Assembly (NCBI GenBank): GCA_003342895.1
Contig: PTFA01000197.1
Location: 1,493,395 to 1,557,394, forward strand
Direction: 5' to 3'
Source of the DNA: Casuarius casuarius
Lineage: Eukaryota > Chordata > Aves > Casuariiformes > Casuariidae
Length of the DNA stretch: 64,000 nucleotides
The notes beneath the pieces were generated by a model, which saw nothing but the letters and a program-made list of their open reading frames with translations, made no database searches and was not told the DNA's origin. The number at the start of each line of letters is the position of its first letter. Position 1 is the first letter of the stretch. A program made the translations under genes and the position numbers. Shown one piece after another: positions 46,101 to 56,129 of the stretch.

Positions 46101-49100
46101 TATAGATGACCGATAACGCTTTTCAATGATGTTGTGCGTTGTTCTCCTCTCTCCTTCTTTAGGCAGCTCTGGTTGTTTAACACCCCCAGGAACTTGTTTG
46201 ATAGGCACCTTTTCTTGTCCCATCATCACTGGCATTGTGGTCAAAATGGTCCCATTGCTCCCAACTAGGGTCTAGAAAGACCACATATAACAAGTGTTCC
46301 TAGCAATCAGGTACTTTAATTACAATTTACGATGTTAAGAGCAAAAGAAGTAAACTGAAGTAGACGCAGGAAAAGTTTGTACAGCTCAAAAACGAAGAGA
46401 TATGCCAATTTCCTCATACGTTCTCTGGCTGGCAGGAGCACTGGTACAGCAGCACAGGAAGAACCTGCCCTGCTATCTGCCACACCAGTCATTGTGGAGT
46501 AAGAAGATCTCTTGTTCTCCAGAAGTATCACTCCAACACTCCTTCACCAATACCATGCTATGCTTATCCTCTAGAGAAACAGATTAAGGATCTTCCTAGC
46601 TCCTAGAATCCTTCTACCGCAAGTCTCCAAATTTATCTTTGACATGGGCAAATACAAATTCACCAAAACAGCAACAGACAATGCTACCTCTGAACAAGTA
46701 GCAAGAATGTCACATAGGACAGAAAAACAAAAAACAACAGAAAAACAAATTCTGGCTTCAGCAGTGCAGTTGATTTGAATTAGATTAAGTGAAAGAAAAA
46801 CAAAAATAGGTCTGTAACTACTTCTTAAGCTACAAATATGCTTTAAGATGAGGAACTAAGGCAATGATTGGTGCCCACTGGCATGAAGAGCTCAGACACT
46901 TGGACATCTATGCCTACAAAAGACCATCTCCCCCAAACCAAAGCAGTATGTGCTCTGCAGTAAAACAAGATGAATCCCACCAGAACGGTTGCACAGAGCG
47001 GCTTCTAGGACAGTCAGAGCAATGAAAGAATTTAGACTGCTTAACCTAGCAAAGCAATGTTGAGAAGGGTACGACTGGTCTCTAAAGTACATCAAGGATC
47101 AGGGAAGTAGTCATGGAGAGGAAAAGAAAAGCTATTTAAGCTAAAAGACACTGACACAGATGAGAATAAACTAGCTATGACCGAATTTAAGAACTACTTA
47201 GATTCTGAAATAGTCTAAGAGGGATAGTAGAAATATATTTAGTTTCAAGTTGGAACTTTATAAAGTGAATTTACAACCTCCATCTATGTACAATTTCCAC
47301 CAAATTTCAATGAGTCCAAAAAACCTCATGGATTGCGTATCTGCTAGACAGACACAACCACTTAAGCCTTACCTCCATGTGAAACCATCACCTAAAAAGC
47401 AGTAGATAGACTGAAATCTTCAGTTTAGCTGCTAAAACGTATAAGAAGCCTACCATGCCACCAAAAACAAAAAACAAACATAAAACCTGAAGTCCAGACT
47501 AGTAAGTTTGTCTTCAGCAGTAAATGTTCAAACAGACAGATCCTTTCAGAACGCATCAGAGTGTAATAAAAGCATCTTTGGGGGAACAAATTTCTCCTTG
47601 AGTTGATAACAAGTTAAGGCCTTGATGCACAGCTGACCTCTCCAATGATTATAGTGAATCCTCCTCCCTTTGAAGAGTAGTCTGGTTAGTTTTTTACATT
47701 CAACATATTGCTACTGAGCGGGGGAGACGTTCCGCAGCTATTCCAAGTTTGTTAGCTTTCCGTTTTAAGTATGTTCTTGTTCAATAGAGGTTAAAAAATG
47801 CATGGAATTCTTAGGACATATTCTTCTCCTTGTAACACTAGAAAAAGGTAAACAGAGATGTGCCCTTGGTCTTTGCTGGCTGGCCATGGGAGGCTGCCAA
47901 AAATGTGCAATCTGTGTGTTTAGCCTTGGCAGAAACAGGGTATTACTCACTTTGGGCATGTTTAAAGCAGCACTCAAAGCTCCTCCCATTTGCATCACCG
48001 AAGAATACTAAACCCCAAATCTCTTCCTTGTATTAAGAGGAAGTAACATTGGTGAGGAAGCAAAAGGAAAATTCATACCGGTACCTGGAGAGCTGTGGTC
48101 TGAATAGGAGCAGTGAGTGCTGTGAGTGCTGGATTCTGAACTGCAGCCATAACTGGATTACCATCCGCCTTCAGAGTTGTCAAGACAAGGGAGTCCGTTT
48201 TTATGATCTGAGGCTGGACCAGAACCTAGATCGAAAAAAGTTACAGATGAAGGGAAGGGTAGGTACATGTTTCTCTGTTGGTCTTGGTAACTAGAGGTAA
48301 GTGATCAAAGAATTGTAACTTTACATCTCAGTGGATGGCAAAACGGTGGGCCAGTCATTTTTTCCTTTACCACCTGGATTTTTTCCTTGACCGTGCCGGA
48401 CTCCTATGCAAACTCTCACAATGACACAGTCTGAACAGAGTCAGAAAGAAGGATCAGAGGAACCACAGGGTCACTGATTTTCAAATCAGTGACGAGAAGT
48501 AAACTAATATGTAAAAACACAAAACAGTTGATGGAAGAAGCTCCTCCCCCCTCTCCAGTTACACCTACTATTAGCTCCCTACATTAACAGGTTGAGTACT
48601 CAGAGTCTAACATGGTAGAACAGCCTACTTTGGCTACAGTACTTCTCACTGAATACTAGTGGTAGCTATTTTCCTCTGGTTTAACTGAAAGGATCAGTAA
48701 CACAAACTTCATGCAGATCACAGCCAATAAGTTATTTTGCCATAACACAGCATGCTCTTACTTGTCCAACTACCTTGGTTACTCCCAAACAGAGAACACT
48801 ACAGATGGTATAATACAATTGAACCAGAGTGACATTTTCATGAGTGTCCCCTAATCATAAGCATCTTTATATACAATACAAAGAAACAAGACATTCACTC
48901 TTATACGTGTGTTTTCAAACAGAATCATATGACACTGTAGCAGCAAAAGGATCCACAATACTGTGGCAGAAGCATTTGAAGAAAACATTCCCATACCAGC
49001 AGTCACTCATAAGGCATGGAATAAGCAGTACACTTGCAAAGAAGTAGGAAGTACTAAAAGAAAGCTTGTCCAAACAAGATTTCCACTCTCATCTGATAAC

Positions 49101-52100
49101 ATCAAGTAACAAGAATATTTTAGCCCAATTTTAGCTATGCAGGTGTTTTTTCTATTTAGTCAAAAAAAGTTTCTGAATGCTGCCCGCTATTTAAAAATCA
49201 CATCACTACTCACAACAGGGACTCTCATGCCTGGCTTACACAAAGTAAAATGCTTCTAGAGTACAGACTGGCTAGAAACACCTCTCACCTAAAAACACAT
49301 GTGCTAAAGCAATTCTGCAAGGAACAGGCTGCCCTACTACCCTCACCACCTTTCCCTTGACAAATCAGGAGACCAGACCTGCAAGAGCAGTTTCTTCTGC
49401 TGCTGGATCCCTCTCCTCACTCCAGAGCCCTCCCAACCATACTTTTGTAAGTGCTCTGCATAACCTTTTATCCATATCACTCCACATTTTTACTTACTGG
49501 AACTTGCTGGACCTGTGGTGCGGCTACTGTCTGAACCGTGGCTGGTGTTAACGTCTGGATGGTGCCATTGGCAGCCTGTGTTAACACTCTCTGGGCCTGC
49601 ACAGTCTGCACTTGCTGCTGGATGGTAACCGGCTGAACCTGGGAGGACGTCACCAGGCTCTGAACTTGAGGCTGAAGAACTGAAAAGCAGAAAAGATGTG
49701 AGGAATAGTCCAAAAATCACAGCTGTCTTGTAGCCCATAAACCCTACCAGCTTCACTCTTCCTCTGCCTAGAGCTTCTCAGTAGGCAGTATTCATCTAAC
49801 ACATCCCACAAGTTGGTAAGATTCCAACTCCTTTGATGTCTCCTGCAAAAGGACACTGCATCTAGAATAGCAACTTTCCAGAATGCATAGAGGATCAGTT
49901 AAGAGAGAATAAGGTCAAAAACCTTTGGGTCTAATAGCACAGGGCTCTCATTTCTTCAGTAACGTTACACAGCACGTCTAACCAGCACTTCACTGCTCCT
50001 ACCATTCTTGGCTGACCCCGGCATCCTATTTTCACATAAAGAATCAACACCTATCCAAAGACAATCAAGACAATTTACGTTCACAAATACAAAGGAAGAT
50101 CCAGTCACCTGCAAGTGTCTTTGCTCACTAGCAGTGTTACACTTTGGACTTTGGTATCTGAAATATGCCTTCATTCCAGACTGCCACATGGGACAGGCTG
50201 GAGCTTCAGGACTAGATTTGCCCATTACGCCCACCAGCAGGAGGACAGGGATGTCGACAGTTATTTTTCAGACGTACTTTTCCCCAAGTCTCCAAAGAGC
50301 CGTAGGAGAGAAGGCCATAACAAAGGAGAGCAAGAAGAGAACCGTCACGAGAGGCTGAAAAGAATTAACAACTCATTTATGAAAGTTTTATGCTCACTGA
50401 ACTGGAAAGAACTCAACTTCAAAGTCATGCCATGCAGGAGAGGAAACTCCCCACAGACAACATTGCAAAAGAAGGATATTCGGATTTGTCATGGCCAAAG
50501 ATACTTTTAGATGTTGAATATCCAGGCCCTCTACAGTGGGTACAACACACACATCCATATTTTGAGCCCCCCACCTACCCCAAGCCCTACCTTGAAAACT
50601 CGTAGCTGCATTCTGGTATATTACTGGTTGTTGAATAATCCTGGTCTGCGGAGCAGAGCTGAACGTTGGTGTAATCATCACAGTCTGTTGCTGGAGCTGG
50701 GGCTGGAGCTGGGGACGGGGCTGAAGGAGCGGCGCAGACCGCTGAGGGGCGGGGGGTGTTGACTGAGGCACTTTGACTTGAACACTCTGAAGCTGGGGGG
50801 AGGCGGCAGGGGGTGGAAAGGACTGCAGCTGCACCTGGCTGTATGACCTCTGCAACTGAGGGTCCAAAGTCCCATTGCTGGTACTGCCACTGCTACCTTG
50901 GAAGGTACCACATAGATGATCCGAAAACAAATCTGGAAAGTCCCCTGCCTGGTTACTGACAAACTGCAGCATTTCTGGAAAAAAAAAAAAATTAAAGGTT
51001 ATTTTATTCCCAGTACAGTCTTCCACCTGCCACAGACTCAAATGGTGTACATGCACAGAAGGGAATTCTGGGTGTTCCAAGACTTAAGAGAAAATATTAC
51101 ACTAATATCTCCAGAGAGAAATCAAAAAAGTGGCCAGTAGTGGGGCACCGTTGCTACTATTCAGAGTGAAAAGCAGAATTCTACAATATTTTCTCAGACT
51201 ACAGGATTTAAGCAAAGACTAGAATTTAAAGTCATCTCCAGTTTATTAAAAATATTACAAAGTAAGTCAACCACTGCTCCAGTCTAATACTTGCAGAAGG
51301 AAGAAAGCAAGCAGCTGCACAACACCACTACTAGCTCTTCTTCCACATAACTTTTAGGAAGGAAATGGAAAATGGAGAAATGGGGTAAGAATTAACCTTA
51401 AATTAGATTTTTTTTTTTTTCTTTTAAGCTTACGGGAAAGTATGGAACAAAGAAATAAAAGAAAAGGAAACCACACTTTACAGAGTTTTAGCAGGGGAAA
51501 TCCACACACTTTTTTTTAATCATCAAAAAAACTTTTTTATTAAAAATAGATTGTCTCTTATTTATCCCTTGCTTGTAATCACTGCACAGTTTCTCTTTAT
51601 CCCATCTTCCCTCAGATTTCACTGGACCCATTTCAAGAGGCTTCCGCTACAAAGCTGTAATTGTCCCTCAGAGAGGAAAATTCCACAACCAGGAGATCAT
51701 TGTTCCTAACCAAAGCTTTCTCTTCCCTCTGTTTAATTTGATTTAATCCAGTTATACACCTTAAGCAACCTGAATTCTTCCCCTGGTCTATGTGTACATA
51801 TGTTCCCCTGGTCTGCATGAGGTGTCAGATATTGTTCCCCACTCCAGGATCTGATCACTCTACACAGGCTCTTTCATAGATTTCCTGAAGTCCTATTGTT
51901 TTTCTAGAATTTATAATTAAATAATAAATTACAAGTTAGAAAGTAGAAAACAGATTGCTGATTTACTGGAAAAATGTGACAAAGGGACCATTTAACAGAA
52001 TCTTTTCCATCCACCAGATTGCAACAAATGCAATGGATATTCCCTACATGATTTAAGAAGGGGCTATGAGGAAGTAAACTCTCCATGAGATGTTTCAGTG

Positions 52101-55100
52101 GAAAGTGTTCCAACAATAAAAGTGCTATTAATATTTAGCCTTCACACTGCACTTTGCTTCTCCAAAATGCCACCCACACGTTATCCAATTAATCTGAATG
52201 GCACTCCAGAGAGAGCAGAGCAATCCTCATCCAAGCTTTCTCCTCCTTTACTTTTACCTTCATTCTTAAGAAATCAAGTCTGATAGACCCAGAAGTTTGG
52301 AAGGGGATTTGTCCTCATGACCTATTTATAACCTGAAAATAAGCTGACATCACTTTGCCTGCAAGAAACCTAGCTCTCTCTGGCAACGACCACCAGCTAT
52401 CCTCAGAGACCTGCCTGATCAGCCCCGTGTCTCAGTGTTTAACAAGACGAATGAAAAATTTTTATGTGATACCTCAGTAAACTTTCACGAAACTTTACTA
52501 AAGCAAGCAGGACTGTTTGAAGATTAACACTTCTGAATAATATCTAAAACGGATGTTAAGCTAGTCAAAGTTATAGATTTTCACGCTCAAACTGATTACA
52601 GCTACGACCACCCTAAATAACCCTCAACATTATAAACTTATGAATGCTAACAACAATGTACCTTATCAAGCTTTTAACCACCTGAAAAATGTATTAGATG
52701 CCACTACTGCAAGTAGGAAGAAAAATTAAACAAGATTTGTTCTAAAAGAGCAAATTCCAGTGAAGGAGCTAAATTACAAGCACTGTGTTTTAAAGAGCAT
52801 CTTGTTTAACAGAGCTCACTTAATATCTTCTTAAAAAAAAAAATAATCTTTTTCTAACAAGTTAAATCCCATCTTCATCAGAGACTGGCTAAATGCAAAA
52901 AGCCTAGAGATGAACTTTCAAAAATTAGACTACCAGGAGATCAGAAACACTTTCTGAGAGTGCCCAACAGCTTTCCTTAGTACCAATACAAGGAAAACTA
53001 AAAGCTGTACAAACAGCAAAAATCCAATCTCTCTCTCTCTGAAAATTCCTTTGCCAATACAAAGAACAGGGCAAACATAAATAAACTATTAGAACACTTG
53101 TGTGCTTTTGGAGGGTAGCTCTCAGGTGTCAATTCGGTGATAAACCCATCATTTTCAGATTACCTGCACCCTCTATGCTGAAGAGGTCTCAGCCACTAAA
53201 GGGGAACCAGATAGCGCTGCAGAAAACAATTCTAAGCAAACCCACAGCTAGAAAACGTCAACAAGATATGGTGAAAGCCAGTCCACTTATAACTTCTACT
53301 ACTACTTTTAGACCAGTGCCCAAGTACCCTACAGAGAGGTACAGTGCTTCAGCTACAGCTGAAGCACAGCTACCTATTGCACGCACCACGCTCCCAGAAG
53401 GTTGCTAGGCATTTGTGCACATAGGCTGCTTTTCAGAGAAACTCAAGAGTGGCAGATTAAGCTACAGACATCAGAGTTGGAAAAAATACTTAGACGTGAA
53501 CTTAAAAAAAAAAAAAAAAAGCCCTAAAAAAGCCCAAAATGTACTTTTTAACCATGACCAAATTAAACTCCCTAGAGTAAGGAAATTCCAAGATGACATC
53601 AAGGGTAATCTGGTTCTCAAAGGCATTTTTCCACCAGTGATGTTTCTGTAGCCATATACAACAGTCAGACTGCAGCACTAAAAAGTTTGGGAAGAAAGTT
53701 ACACTTGGACATGATGCAGAGTTACATTGTGTTACACTGTTCAGCTGTTGGAACTTCTGACCAAAAGCTGTGCTCACCCACTTGAGGCCCTGGACTGATT
53801 TGTGCCCTGTCTGGGAAGCCGACTTCACAAAAAACTAACTTCCTAGAGCAGTCAATGCCATTTGCATAACCAGAGTCATTCGTTCTTTAATTTCTTCAAA
53901 GTCCAAACTTAAAATAAAAAGCTGTATAGCAAGCTGTGAGGATCATTCAAACCCAAAATTGAGAGGATTGTTGAGATTTGGGCATCATACAAGAAGCAGA
54001 GACCTAAAGTTAAAAAAAAAAAAAATCAAAACCCTTGCAGAATTTTAAATCCTGAGATAAGTTCATGTCAAAACACAAAAAAGCAGGATTCTACTTCATC
54101 ATCATCTCACTCTATGAAAATCCACTCCACTCCCAGTAAGGTAAAAGGCCGTCACCTTTCTCACTAAGTTACTCGTTTCTGAGCCACATTTCACTGAGAA
54201 AACACCAAAACGCAGAAGACCTGGCTCAAAGCTCATTAGAATTTGCCTCAGCTTCCATGCAGACCCTTAGAAGACATTATTTTGTACTTAGACAAAAATA
54301 AACACCATCTTTAATTTGCATCATGAACTTCACCCGTGATAATTAGGCCCCTTGCATTTTCATAAGATAAGATACATGCTTATTTTACATATTATAAAGA
54401 AAAGAAATGGCCACCAATGGCTACCAATTGCCCATGGCTACACTGCAAATCAATTGCAATCAAACTTAAAAGCACCAGTTCAGTTCTATTTTCCACCTAT
54501 TAAACAATGATGCTTTAGACACACATGTGCATCTCAAAGTAGAGCTCTGTTTAGGATAACTGTTAAGCAAAGTCAAAAAAGATATTCAGCAAAGCAGGTC
54601 AGATTAGTGAACTCTCTTTATTTCTCCTGAAGGCCTGTTTTAATTTTCAATCTACATCAGAGAATTAGTCCAACTATGGGGTTTTTTTTTCAGGTTTCCA
54701 GGAGCTGTTGAGGAAAAAATAAATAATATATTTCATTCAAGCTTTGTACTTCGGTGGAAAATAGATTTCATTTCTCTGAGTTCTGGCATAAATATTAAAG
54801 CAATTTATGATGACATAAGGAACAAAAGGAAAATTTAATAGTTACATCTGTTTCATTTTTAGAACAAAGATGTGGAACAACCTCCTCTGAAAGGAGCGAG
54901 CAGCAGCACAGTTCTATCCATTATTTAGGAAAGACTTCAAAGCAACCAGTGGGAAATAAATAAATAAATAAAAAGGTCGCAGCACTGTTTGCTGGATAGA
55001 CTTGGGACGGGAAAAAAGAAATGGAAGGTAATTTTTTTTTCAATCCTTGACCATTTTAACAGCGAAGGGCTGTGAGCTGGAAGCGGCGCTGGGCAGCGGC

Positions 55101-55815
55101 TAGCACTCGGACAGGTGTCCCCTCCAGCCGGGGTGCAGAGTGCTGCACTGCCGCTGCTACTACATTTTACATCGCTTTTTATGACTGCATTTATTACCAT
55201 AACATCCGAGTACCACCCAGGGTGACTCAGTCTCGTCAAACACACCAAAAAGAGCGCTCGCTGAACAGCACCGGCCATCAGCTGCCGAGGCTCCGTCGTC
55301 CCACGAAAGCTAGGGAAATTCACGTGGCGAGTTTCCAGCCGCAGCGGCGATGCCCCCCGCGGGACCCGCTCCCCACGGCCCCGCGCAGCCAGCCAGCAGC
55401 GACCCGGCGCCGACCCCCCGGGAAATGCCCCGTGAGTGGGCTGCTGGCCGGCAACCGCCGCGCTACACCGGGGCAGAGCGGCGGCGGCCGCCCGCCCACG
55501 CCGGGCTCGGGACCCCTCGGCTGCCAGCTGCGCCCATGGGCAGCCCCACGCGCGGGCGAACGAAGGCCGAGCCCCCCCGGCAGGCCTGCGCGCACCCCCC
55601 ACGCCCTCGCACCCACGCGCGCCTCCGCCGCCTCGCCGCAGGGCCGTGGGAGCTCCTACGCGTGTCGGCGGCGGCGCCCCTCCCCACCCTTCCAGGCTCC
55701 CCAACGGTCACAACGGCCCCCGCGGCCCCTCACCGTCGATGTCGCCCAGGGTGAGCTCGTCGCCCAGCTCAGTCAGCGCCTCCATGTTCTCCACACCGAG
55801 CTCGCCGCTCTCCAT
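30891..55815 (-). CDS. SREBF2: SREBF2, sterol regulatory element-binding protein 2 precursor (19 coding exons)
   Basis: Nineteen exons join in phase to 1,118 codons (1,117 residues; human 1,141). Domains in order: acidic activation domain (1-50); Gln/Pro-rich region (about 60-265); bHLH-zipper from about 305, with the SREBP-specific tyrosine Y318 in KRYRSS, to about 390; a phospho-degron-like SPPAS (408-412); a DEPD caspase-type site (441-444); transmembrane helix 1 (458-477) with the DRSR and NP motifs used by S2P; a short luminal loop with RNML (495-498) as the likely S1P site; transmembrane helix 2 (about 510-535); and the C-terminal SCAP-binding regulatory domain ending GGTAIAAS. Known role: held in the ER by SCAP/INSIG, cleaved in the Golgi when sterol is low, then activates LDLR, HMGCR and other cholesterol genes. 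SREBF1 is excluded because the basic region reads [10 protein letters not shown] (SREBF1 has AHNAIEKRY) and by synteny. Confidence 0.97.
31895..32006 (-). CDS. SREBF2: SREBF2 exon 18
   Basis: 112 nt, acceptor CCCAG, donor CAAG|GTCAGC. It encodes [20 protein letters not shown] and [10 protein letters not shown] of the regulatory domain. Confidence 0.95.
33179..33364 (-). CDS. SREBF2: SREBF2 exon 17
   Basis: 186 nt, acceptor TTACAG, donor AAG|GTAATG. It encodes [20 protein letters not shown] through RRLAH-like [12 protein letters not shown] (residues 946-1007). Confidence 0.96.
33949..34017 (-). ncRNA. MIR33: mir-33 microRNA precursor in SREBF2 intron 16
   Basis: The minus strand contains the mature miR-33 sequence at 34,012-33,992 (seed GUGCAUUG, then UAGUUGCAUUGC). 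After a short loop (UGUUCUGGCAGUAAUUG) the complementary passenger arm CAAUGUUUCUGCAGUGCAGU follows, and outer bases CTGTA/TACAG close the stem. The host intron is number 16, the same place as human MIR33A. Known role: miR-33 is co-transcribed with SREBF2 and represses ABCA1 and fatty-acid oxidation genes, so it limits cholesterol efflux while SREBP-2 raises synthesis and uptake. It is probably driven by the SREBF2 promoter. Confidence 0.97.
34583..34751 (-). CDS. SREBF2: SREBF2 exon 16
   Basis: 169 nt, acceptor TTTCAG, donor AAT|GTAAGG. It encodes [20 protein letters not shown] through SAAINN (to residue 945). Confidence 0.95.
35352..35484 (-). CDS. SREBF2: SREBF2 exon 15
   Basis: 133 nt, acceptor TCGTAG. 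It encodes [19 protein letters not shown] through KALEMSE. The donor consistent with the frame of the next exon is GA|GTGCGT, a weak match to consensus. The alternative GTAGGC donor four bases on would break the frame. Confidence 0.92.
36857..36966 (-). CDS. SREBF2: SREBF2 exon 14
   Basis: 110 nt, acceptor TTTCAG, donor CTGG|GTAAGT. It encodes [20 protein letters not shown] through SVLKSALG. Confidence 0.95.
38649..38769 (-). CDS. SREBF2: SREBF2 exon 13
   Basis: 121 nt, acceptor CTCTAG, donor ATG|GTAAGT. It encodes [31 protein letters not shown] and an acidic QEEEEP run. Confidence 0.95.
39367..39535 (-). CDS. SREBF2: SREBF2 exon 12
   Basis: 169 nt, acceptor CTCTAG, donor CCTG|GTAAGA. It starts [10 protein letters not shown], contains the [20 protein letters not shown] block, and ends SLYCTQRNP. 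Confidence 0.94.
39731..39900 (-). CDS. SREBF2: SREBF2 exon 11
   Basis: 170 nt, acceptor GTGTAG, donor GCG|GTGAGT. It encodes [40 protein letters not shown] and [14 protein letters not shown]. Confidence 0.95.
40892..41165 (-). CDS. SREBF2: SREBF2 exon 10
   Basis: 274 nt, acceptor TTGCAG, donor ACAG|GTAAGA. It encodes [39 protein letters not shown] and the [20 protein letters not shown] block of the SCAP-interacting domain. Confidence 0.96.
42159..42340 (-). CDS. SREBF2: SREBF2 exon 9 (transmembrane helix 2)
   Basis: 182 nt, acceptor TTGCAG, donor CGG|GTAAAG. It encodes GGWFGWMMP, the second membrane helix ([20 protein letters not shown]) and [20 protein letters not shown]. Confidence 0.96.
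43205..43300. mobile_element. Possible old retroelement fragment in SREBF2 intron 8
   Basis: The phrase GTCCATCTAGCCCAGCA, preceded by AGATCACACCAACA, resembles a widespread old amniote retroelement (CR1-related) consensus. It is short and divergent, so the assignment is tentative. It sits about 60 bases from the exon 8 donor. Confidence 0.35.
43363..43555 (-). CDS. SREBF2: SREBF2 exon 8 (transmembrane helix 1, S1P/S2P region)
   Basis: 193 nt, acceptor TTGAAG (a poor polypyrimidine tract), donor CAG|GTAACA. It encodes [13 protein letters not shown] (caspase-3-type DEPD|S site), DRSRILLC where S2P cuts, the NP helix-breaker and the luminal loop with GSGRNML, the position of the S1P site. Confidence 0.96.
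44337..44518 (-). CDS. SREBF2: SREBF2 exon 7
   Basis: 182 nt, acceptor TTGCAG, donor AAG|GTATCT. It encodes [20 protein letters not shown] and the conserved [20 protein letters not shown], which contains the SPPAS motif corresponding to the Fbw7 phospho-degron of mammalian SREBPs. Confidence 0.96.
44723..44837 (-). CDS. SREBF2: SREBF2 exon 6 (helix 2 and leucine zipper)
   Basis: 115 nt, acceptor TTGCAG, donor ACA|GTAAGT. It encodes [20 protein letters not shown] followed by [21 protein letters not shown] helix 2 and the zipper. Confidence 0.97.
45600..45656. repeat. T-rich/A-rich junction with an N, intron 5
   Basis: G-interrupted T runs (with an N at 45,630) pass directly into a run of about 14 A. 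A T tract abutting an A tract with an ambiguous base suggests a hard-to-sequence low-complexity spot, so length here may be unreliable. Confidence 0.7.
46050..46271 (-). CDS. SREBF2: SREBF2 exon 5 (basic region and helix 1)
   Basis: 222 nt, acceptor TTCTAG, donor AAG|GTAAAG. It encodes [20 protein letters not shown] and the DNA-binding basic region [20 protein letters not shown] with the SREBP-specific tyrosine that allows SRE binding in addition to E-boxes. Confidence 0.98.
46955..47290 (+). mobile_element. Old CR1-type LINE fragment in SREBF2 intron 4
   Basis: The plus strand follows the CR1 3' ORF2/UTR pattern: TTGAGAAGGGTACGACTGG, TACATCAAGGATCAGGGAAG, AAAGCTATTTAAGCTAAAAG and ATAAACTAGCTATGACC. 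It is much more divergent than the copies at 18-27 kb and in the opposite orientation, so it is an older insertion. Confidence 0.7.
48079..48225 (-). CDS. SREBF2: SREBF2 exon 4
   Basis: 147 nt, acceptor ATCTAG, donor CCG|GTATGA. It encodes [20 protein letters not shown] and [20 protein letters not shown]. Confidence 0.95.
49498..49679 (-). CDS. SREBF2: SREBF2 exon 3
   Basis: 182 nt, acceptor TTTCAG, donor CCA|GTAAGT. It is Gln-rich ([44 protein letters not shown]), part of the activation region. Confidence 0.96.
50591..50974 (-). CDS. SREBF2: SREBF2 exon 2
   Basis: 384 nt, acceptor TTCCAG, donor CAAG|GTAGGG. It encodes [17 protein letters not shown] (acidic activation domain), a Ser-rich linker shorter than in human, Pro/Gln-rich repeats, then [20 protein letters not shown]. 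Confidence 0.96.
50975..55733 (-). other. SREBF2: SREBF2 intron 1 (4.8 kb)
   Basis: AT-rich for most of its length, with a 17-base A tract at 53,504-53,520. I recognise no exon, microRNA or mobile element. The CpG island begins at about 55,320 and runs through exon 1. Confidence 0.8.
55734..55815 (-). CDS. SREBF2: SREBF2 exon 1 coding part
   Basis: The ATG at 55,815-55,813 opens [20 protein letters not shown] and LTLGDID, matching the N terminus of SREBP-2. The context GCGCGATGG has G at +4. The donor is GACG|GTGAGG. The activation domain starts here. Confidence 0.95.
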
Positions 55816-55939
55816 CGCGCACGGGCCCGCCCCGGCAGGGCGCACCAAGGCATCAACCCGCACCGCCGCCGCCGCTCAAGCCCGGGCTCCCGGCGAGCGC
55901 CGCCGACTCCACGCCATCTTGGGCCGCCCCGGCCGGCCG

Positions 55940-56120
55940 GCCCCGCCCCCACCTGCCCGCAGCCCCAGCCGCCGCTACGGCGGCGGCGCGCGCGCGCCCC
56001 CCGCGGTTTGTTGTCAATGAGACCAGGTCGCCCGTGGCCAATCGGCGGGCGCGGCGGCGCGTGGTGTGATGGCGCGTCAGCGATCAGCAGCTGCGATTAG
56101 CATAGCAGACCCCGCCCTCG
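55940..56120 (-). promoter_or_regulatory. SREBF2: SREBF2 CpG-island promoter, GC boxes
   Basis: Very CpG-dense DNA from about 55,320 to 56,260, with GC boxes at 55,941-55,950 and about 56,110-56,119 and no TATA box. If the 5' UTR is 120-160 nt as in mammals, the start site would be near 55,940-55,980, placing the SRE/NF-Y module about 100 bases upstream. Confidence 0.7.
56038..56070 (-). promoter_or_regulatory. SREBF2: SRE-like decamer plus inverted CCAAT box
   Basis: In the gene's sense direction ATCACACCAC (56,070-56,061) is one base from the LDL-receptor SRE-1 (ATCACCCCAC). It is followed after exactly 18 bases by ATTGG (56,042-56,038), an inverted NF-Y site. An SRE and a CCAAT box 16-20 bp apart is the known arrangement in sterol-regulated promoters, including human SREBF2 itself. 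It implies autoregulation by SREBP. Confidence 0.75.
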
Positions 56121-56129
56121 CCTCCCCCT

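Noticed and set aside
54937..55704. 255-codon minus-strand frame in SREBF2 intron 1
   Set aside because: Composition is GC-driven at one end and AT-rich at the other, with no domain; it does not connect to the SREBF2 reading frame.
30891..55815. Assignment to SREBF1
   Set aside because: The basic region, the DEPDSPP segment, intron-16 mir-33 with the miR-33a-type position, and the neighbours SHISA8 and CCDC134 all point to SREBF2.
55072..56100. 342-codon plus-strand frame over the SREBF2 promoter
   Set aside because: It runs through the CpG island and antisense to exon 1; it is Arg/Pro/Ala-rich with no family resemblance. Lack of stop codons is explained by GC content.
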